Source: Verrucomicrobiaceae bacterium (GTDB lineage: Bacteria; Verrucomicrobiota; Verrucomicrobiia; Verrucomicrobiales; Verrucomicrobiaceae). From it: DNA of 43,468 bases. The stretch lies in NCBI GenBank assembly GCA_019694165.1, contig JAIBCL010000048.1, positions 1 through 43,468 on the forward strand. The letters run 5' to 3'. Positions 40,061 to 43,468 of this stretch are shown in pieces. Made by a program: the position numbers and the translations under genes. The notes beneath the pieces are model-generated. The model was not told the DNA's origin, searched no databases, and worked only from the letters and a program-made list of their open reading frames with translations. Position 1 is the first letter of the stretch. Every line of letters begins with the position of its first letter.

Positions 40061-41335
40061 ATGAATTCGAGCCACTTGATCCCCGGTCCAACGCGCTCTC
40101 GACTCCGCCTCCCCCTGGCTGCAGCTCTGGCGATGCCTCTTTTTTCAGGAGCACAGACCACCGGCTACTCGGGACCGGTCTATCAGAGACCTCCGACCCA
40201 AGGTCAGACCGGGACGGTGGTGCAACCGGTGAGCGGCAAGTATCAAGTGCTGGCCGACAAGGTTGCGCAGCTCTCGGCGAATGATCAGCGCCAGGATGCG
40301 CGCATCGGCCATTTGGAGCATGATGTGGGCCGGATCAGCGCCACACAGGTGGCGGCGAAGCCCGGTGATTCGTCCCTCGAAAACGGCACCGTGCCAGCGC
40401 CCGCACTCATCCCTTTTGCGCCGTACTTGGTGCGCAAGGGGGATACGCTCTGGCGCATTGCCATGGCTCACCGCGTGGCACCCGGAGACATCATCGGCTT
40501 CAACCGCATGCCGAATGACACCGTGGTCGAAGGCCAGACGCTCATGATCCCGCAAAAAAGCGGCGCGCCAAAGCCAGGCACGCAGGTGGCCGCAGGGTTC
40601 CATACGGTGAAGCCCGGGGAAAGCCTCGGCGGCATCGCCAAAAAGTACGGCGTGCCCACCGTCGCCCTCGCGCAGGCGAACCCGAAAGTGAATCCAGACA
40701 AGCTCATGGCCGGTGCGCGCCTCGCGCTGCCGAAGGGTGCGAAGATGCCCGCGCCAAAACCGCTGCCGCCAAACATGGCCTATGACAACGGTCTGCCTGC
40801 GCCCTCTCCGAAGCCGGCGGGCGGCGGCGTGCATGTGGTGAAGGAAGGGGAGAGCTTGAGCGTGATCGCGCATCAGCATCATGTCAGCACTGCGTCCTTG
40901 CAGAAGGCCAACAACATCACTGATCCCAACGCACTGCGTGCCGGTCAGAAACTCGCCATCCCGGGAGGTGTCCAGACTGCGGTAAGGCCTGCGGCGGCGG
41001 CACCGAAGTCTCCCGAGCCGAAGGGCAGGGAGACAAAATCAAAGAAATCCGCTGCAACACCACCGCCCGCGGGGAGCGGTCTGGCCAATGCGCCTGACTA
41101 TCCGAAACCGCCGGTGAAACCCACGCCGCCGACTCCGCCCGAGCCTCCGCCATCAAACAAGCGCGGCGTGGTGGCCTACCGCATGGAGAAGGGTGACACG
41201 ATCGACGACGTGGCGCACATGTTTGGCACCACGAGCGCGGAAATCCGCCGGCTGAACCGTCTGGCGCCGAATGCGCCGCTGCATCAGGGGGATGAGATCC
41301 TGGTGCCCGGCATGGGACCGGTGGCCGGGAACTGA
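40061..41335 (+). CDS. Secreted protein with four LysM domains
   Basis: The predicted protein has 424 aa from ATG 40061; the in-frame ATG at 39965 lies upstream of the promoter and is rejected. A leader (RSRLRLPLAAALAMPLFSGA) is followed by a short coiled region (KVAQLSANDQRQDARIGHLE) and four LysM domains at about 122-164 (YLVRKGDTLWRIA), 181-225 (FHTVKPGESLGGIA), 257-301 (VHVVKEGESLSVIA) and 372-418 (AYRMEKGDTIDDVA). Pro/Lys-rich linkers join them. LysM binds the glycan of peptidoglycan. There is no hydrolase domain, so it is a wall-binding or scaffold protein. The divergent ABC permease begins 120 bp away. Confidence 0.92.
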   Translation: MNSSHLIPGPTRSRLRLPLAAALAMPLFSGAQTTGYSGPVYQRPPTQGQTGTVVQPVSGKYQVLADKVAQLSANDQRQDARIGHLEHDVGRISATQVAAKPGDSSLENGTVPAPALIPFAPYLVRKGDTLWRIAMAHRVAPGDIIGFNRMPNDTVVEGQTLMIPQKSGAPKPGTQVAAGFHTVKPGESLGGIAKKYGVPTVALAQANPKVNPDKLMAGARLALPKGAKMPAPKPLPPNMAYDNGLPAPSPKPAGGGVHVVKEGESLSVIAHQHHVSTASLQKANNITDPNALRAGQKLAIPGGVQTAVRPAAAAPKSPEPKGRETKSKKSAATPPPAGSGLANAPDYPKPPVKPTPPTPPEPPPSNKRGVVAYRMEKGDTIDDVAHMFGTTSAEIRRLNRLAPNAPLHQGDEILVPGMGPVAGN

Positions 41336-41362
41336 AGCCTCCGCGGCCGCCGTTCTCATTCG

Positions 41363-41390
41363 TTGCCAAAGTGCCGCCACTGGCTTTGAT
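41363..41390 (+). promoter_or_regulatory. Possible leaderless promoter of purT
   Basis: TTGCCA (41363-41368), a 16-bp spacer and TTTGAT (41385-41390), then 6 nt to the ATG at 41397. The hexamers resemble those of the LysM gene. Confidence 0.4.
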
Positions 41391-41396
41391 GCGGGC

Positions 41397-42578
41397 ATGT
41401 CACGCATCGGCACACCGCTTTCCCCCACAGCCACGAAAGTCATGCTCCTTGGCTCCGGTGAGCTGGGCAAGGAGGTCGTCATCGAGCTGCAGCGCCTGGG
41501 AGTCGAGGTGATCGCCGTCGATCGCTACGAAAACGCGCCGGCCATGCAGGTGGCGCACCGCAGCCATGTAATCTCGATGCTTGATGGCGATGCGCTGCGC
41601 AAGGTGGCACTGGAGGAGAAGCCCGACTTCATCGTGCCCGAGATCGAGGCCATCGCCACCGACACGCTCGTGGAACTGGAAGGCGAGGGCTTCACCGTCA
41701 TCCCCACCGCGCGCGCGACAAAACTCACGATGAACCGCGAGGGCATCCGCCGGCTTGCCGCCGAAGAGCTGGGTCTGCGCACCTCACCCTACATTTTCGC
41801 GGCGAACGAGGAGGAGTATCGCCGCGCGGTTTTCGAGATTGGGATTCCGTGCGTGATCAAGCCGATCATGAGTTCGTCCGGCAAAGGCCAGAGCGTCGTG
41901 CGCAGTGAAGCGGACATCGACAAAGCGTGGCAGTACGCCCAGGAAGGCGGGCGGGCGGGGAAGGGGAAGGTCATCGTCGAAGGCCTCGTGGATTTTGATT
42001 ACGAGATCACCATGCTCACCGTGCGCCATGTCGGCGGCACCTCGTTCTGCGCGCCGGTCGGCCACACGCAGATCAAGGGCGACTACCGGGAGTCCTGGCA
42101 GCCGCACGCCATGTCGCCCGTGGCGCTCGCGGAGTCGGAGCGCATCGCCGGTGCCATCACCGCGGCCCTCGGTGGTCGCGGACTTTTCGGCGTCGAGCTG
42201 TTCGTCAAAGGTGATGAGGTCGTTTTCAGCGAGGTCTCGCCGCGTCCGCATGACACCGGTCTCGTCACGCTCATCTCGCAGGACCTCTCCGAGTTCGCGC
42301 TGCACGTCCGCGCCATTCTCGGACTGCCCATTCCGAACATCCACCAGCACGGTCCCTCCGCCTCATGCGCCGTGCTTGTCGAAGGAGAATCATCCGAAGT
42401 CCAGTTCGGCAATCTCGACAAAGCCCTCACCGAACCCGACACCACCATCCGCCTCTTCGGCAAGCCCAACGTCAGCGGTCAGCGCCGCATGGCCGTCACG
42501 CTCGCTCGCGGCGGCAGCATCGAGGAAGCAAAGGCCAAAGCCCACCGCTCCGCCTACGCGCTGGAGATCAGGCTCTGA
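41397..42578 (+). CDS. purT: Formate-dependent phosphoribosylglycinamide formyltransferase (GAR transformylase 2)
   Basis: The predicted protein has 393 aa, the usual length of PurT. It belongs to the ATP-grasp superfamily: N-terminal nucleotide-binding MLLGSGELGKEVVIELQRLG, the VDRYENAPAMQVAH block, PEIEAIATD, the ATP-grasp CVIKPIMSSSGKGQSVV loop, GVELFVKGDEVVFSEVSPRPHDTG with the metal-binding residues, and TIRLFGKPNVSGQRRMAVTLA near the end. It makes formyl-GAR from GAR, formate and ATP in purine synthesis, in the cytoplasm, without folate. The in-frame ATG at 41271 overlaps the LysM gene and is rejected. Confidence 0.96.
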   Translation: MSRIGTPLSPTATKVMLLGSGELGKEVVIELQRLGVEVIAVDRYENAPAMQVAHRSHVISMLDGDALRKVALEEKPDFIVPEIEAIATDTLVELEGEGFTVIPTARATKLTMNREGIRRLAAEELGLRTSPYIFAANEEEYRRAVFEIGIPCVIKPIMSSSGKGQSVVRSEADIDKAWQYAQEGGRAGKGKVIVEGLVDFDYEITMLTVRHVGGTSFCAPVGHTQIKGDYRESWQPHAMSPVALAESERIAGAITAALGGRGLFGVELFVKGDEVVFSEVSPRPHDTGLVTLISQDLSEFALHVRAILGLPIPNIHQHGPSASCAVLVEGESSEVQFGNLDKALTEPDTTIRLFGKPNVSGQRRMAVTLARGGSIEEAKAKAHRSAYALEIRL

Positions 42579-42595
42579 GCGGCCCGTCGGTAGCG

Positions 42596-42662
42596 GTTGG
42601 AGTCCCGCCTTCAGGCGGTTCAGTCGGACGCTCTTATGACCGCCTGAAGGCGGGACTCCAAC
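42596..42662. repeat. Perfect 24-bp inverted repeat between purT and the second collagen-like gene
   Basis: The arms 42596-42619 (GTTGGAGTCCCGCC...) and 42639-42662 are exact reverse complements around a 19-bp spacer; a further GTAGC/GCTAC pair (42590-42594 and 42665-42669) extends the symmetry and includes the stop codon of the collagen-like gene. It lies between convergent genes and could terminate both, but without T runs; it also has the form of a dispersed palindrome. Confidence 0.9.
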
Positions 42663-42665
42663 AAG

Positions 42666-43156
42666 CTACCTCCGCAGCCCCAGCACCAGCGCGTTGTAGG
42701 CCACGCGCAGCGCTTCGCTCTCGGGGGCGGCAAAGGGAGTGTCGAGCGTGGGCACGGCATTCGTGTTGCTGCTCGTGCCATTGATCGCGTCGCTCAAATC
42801 CGAAGCCGTCACTTCGCCGGGCGGGCCTTGGGGACCGGGTGGTCCATCGGGCCCCGTCGGTCCCGGTGGGCCTTGCGGCCCGCCAGGATCACCCGCCGGA
42901 CCTTGGGGTCCCTCCGGTCCTGGTGCGCCATCATTTCCGGCGGGGCCGGATGGCCCTTGCGGGCCTGGTGCCCCATCGTTGCCGGGCGGGCCTTGGGGGG
43001 GCCGGGCGGGCCGCCAGGGTCACCGGGCGGACCTTGCGGGCCGGCTGGTCCGGCTGGAATGGCATCAATCAGAGCCTTCAGGCCTTGGAACTGGCCGCGA
43101 AACATCGCCGACGTGGCCTCGGCGTTCGTCGCCGGAATGGCGGGATCGAATGCCAT
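42666..43156 (-). pseudogene. Collagen-like protein, copy 2, frameshifted at a G7 tract
   Basis: From ATG 43156 (MAFDPAIPATNAE, then FRGQFQGLKALIDAIPAG) Gly-X-Y triplets begin, then the frame is lost at a C7 run (G7 on the plus strand, 42995-43001). Taking two C out restores perfect Gly-X-Y (GPPGPQGPPGND), and the other frame continues to a tail SDAINGTSSNTNAVPTLD, then ALRVAYNALVLGLRR, stop at 42666-42668. The length of 491 bases is two more than a multiple of three. Head and tail are clearly paralogous to the intact gene at 4726-5304. It may be a phase-variable gene, a mutation or a read error. Confidence 0.85.
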
Positions 43157-43169
43157 CGCGCGATGATTC

Positions 43170-43319
43170 TCAGGGAGGTGGTGGCGTAGGTGGAGCCGGA
43201 GGCGGCGGCGGCTCGTCTTCACCTCCGCTGGTGACCACATGGCTGGCAGTCTTCCAAGCACCCAGGATTCCGGGATTGTTGGGAAACCGGTTCTTCATCA
43301 CCACGTCGAGGGACTGCAC
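43170..43319 (-). CDS. Short ORF with Pro-rich end before the second collagen-like gene
   Basis: The frame from GTG 43319 (or ATG 43298, MKNRFPNNPGILGAWKTASH) ends in TGA at 43170-43172 after a Pro-rich tail (EDEPPPPPAPPTPPP). An in-frame TAG closes it a short distance upstream, so it is at most about 53 codons. It sits 13 bp before the collagen-like gene on the same strand. The product has no recognised family and may be a small protein or the end of a decayed longer gene. Confidence 0.4.
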   Translation of the reverse strand: MQSLDVVMKNRFPNNPGILGAWKTASHVVTSGGEDEPPPPPAPPTPPPP

Positions 43320-43468
43320 CAGATGGCGGCCTTGCTATAGCAACGTCTAAGCTGTGGCGACGGCGAGCGCAAGACTCCGCTCATGCGACCGACTGCTCCG
43401 AGCCGTTGCCACCAGCGTTTTGTTCGCCTTCGTTGGTTCGCAATTTGTATTCATGTGCAGACTGTGTC
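43320..43468. other. Right edge, nothing certain
   Basis: No gene can be supported in the last 149 bases. An ATG at 43383 on the plus strand opens a frame that reaches the window end, but the 28 residues visible are basic and unlike any family I know. Confidence 0.3.

Overview
The window looks like a chromosomal segment of a high-GC Verrucomicrobium (PVC superphylum). The evidence is the gene content: PSCyt1/DUF1549/DUF1553 and DUF1501 proteins, a ThuA plus propeller plus cytochrome c fusion, TIGR03803-type Gloeo/Verruco repeats, RCC1 and PQQ-like propellers, Uma2 nucleases, collagen-like proteins, and secreted proteins with a recurring DxDxDGxxN module. No tRNA, rRNA, CRISPR array, transposase or integrase was seen.

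Layout. 1-2818: the 3' end of a type ISP restriction-modification gene, a secreted 552-aa protein of lower apparent GC, a displaced second copy of the ISP 3' end, and a small zinc-ribbon gene. 3105-3467: a degenerate array of about 17 units of roughly 21-22 bp, immediately upstream of an XRE regulator. 3985-5304: a fibronectin-III protein and a collagen-like protein. 5565-8260: a Dabb lipoprotein, a Uma2 nuclease and a PQQ-like propeller protein. 8427-21341: one 12.9-kb ORF for a 4304-aa secreted mosaic protein. 21423-27479: MsrB, a PqaA-like hydrolase, a DUF1549/DUF1553 protein and, convergent with it, DUF1501. 27539-32212: a 1557-aa ThuA/discoidin/propeller/HEAT/cytochrome c protein upstream of DUF1501. 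32451-36669: an amidohydrolase, a decayed M28 peptidase remnant, a small c-type cytochrome and a frameshifted pectate-lyase-like gene. 36824-42578: SecG with a long tail, creatininase, an amino-acid ABC permease/ATPase pair, a four-LysM protein and PurT. 42666-43319: a second collagen-like gene, frameshifted at a G7 tract, and a short ORF before it.

Two themes run across the window. First, at least seven palindromic repeats of different sequence families are scattered through it; three of them lie inside coding regions and keep the frame open, so they add linker peptides. Second, long G/C or A/T homopolymers sit in secreted-protein genes. Two of these genes are out of frame exactly at the tract, although the 12.9-kb giant ORF nearby is intact. 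A further pattern is that several genes have sigma70-like hexamers only 6-9 nt from the ATG, which suggests leaderless transcripts.

The functional picture is a cell that invests in secreted and surface proteins and polymer breakdown (lyase, amidohydrolase, the DUF1553/DUF1501/cytochrome families, propeller mosaics), with a few housekeeping genes (secG, purT, msrB) interspersed.
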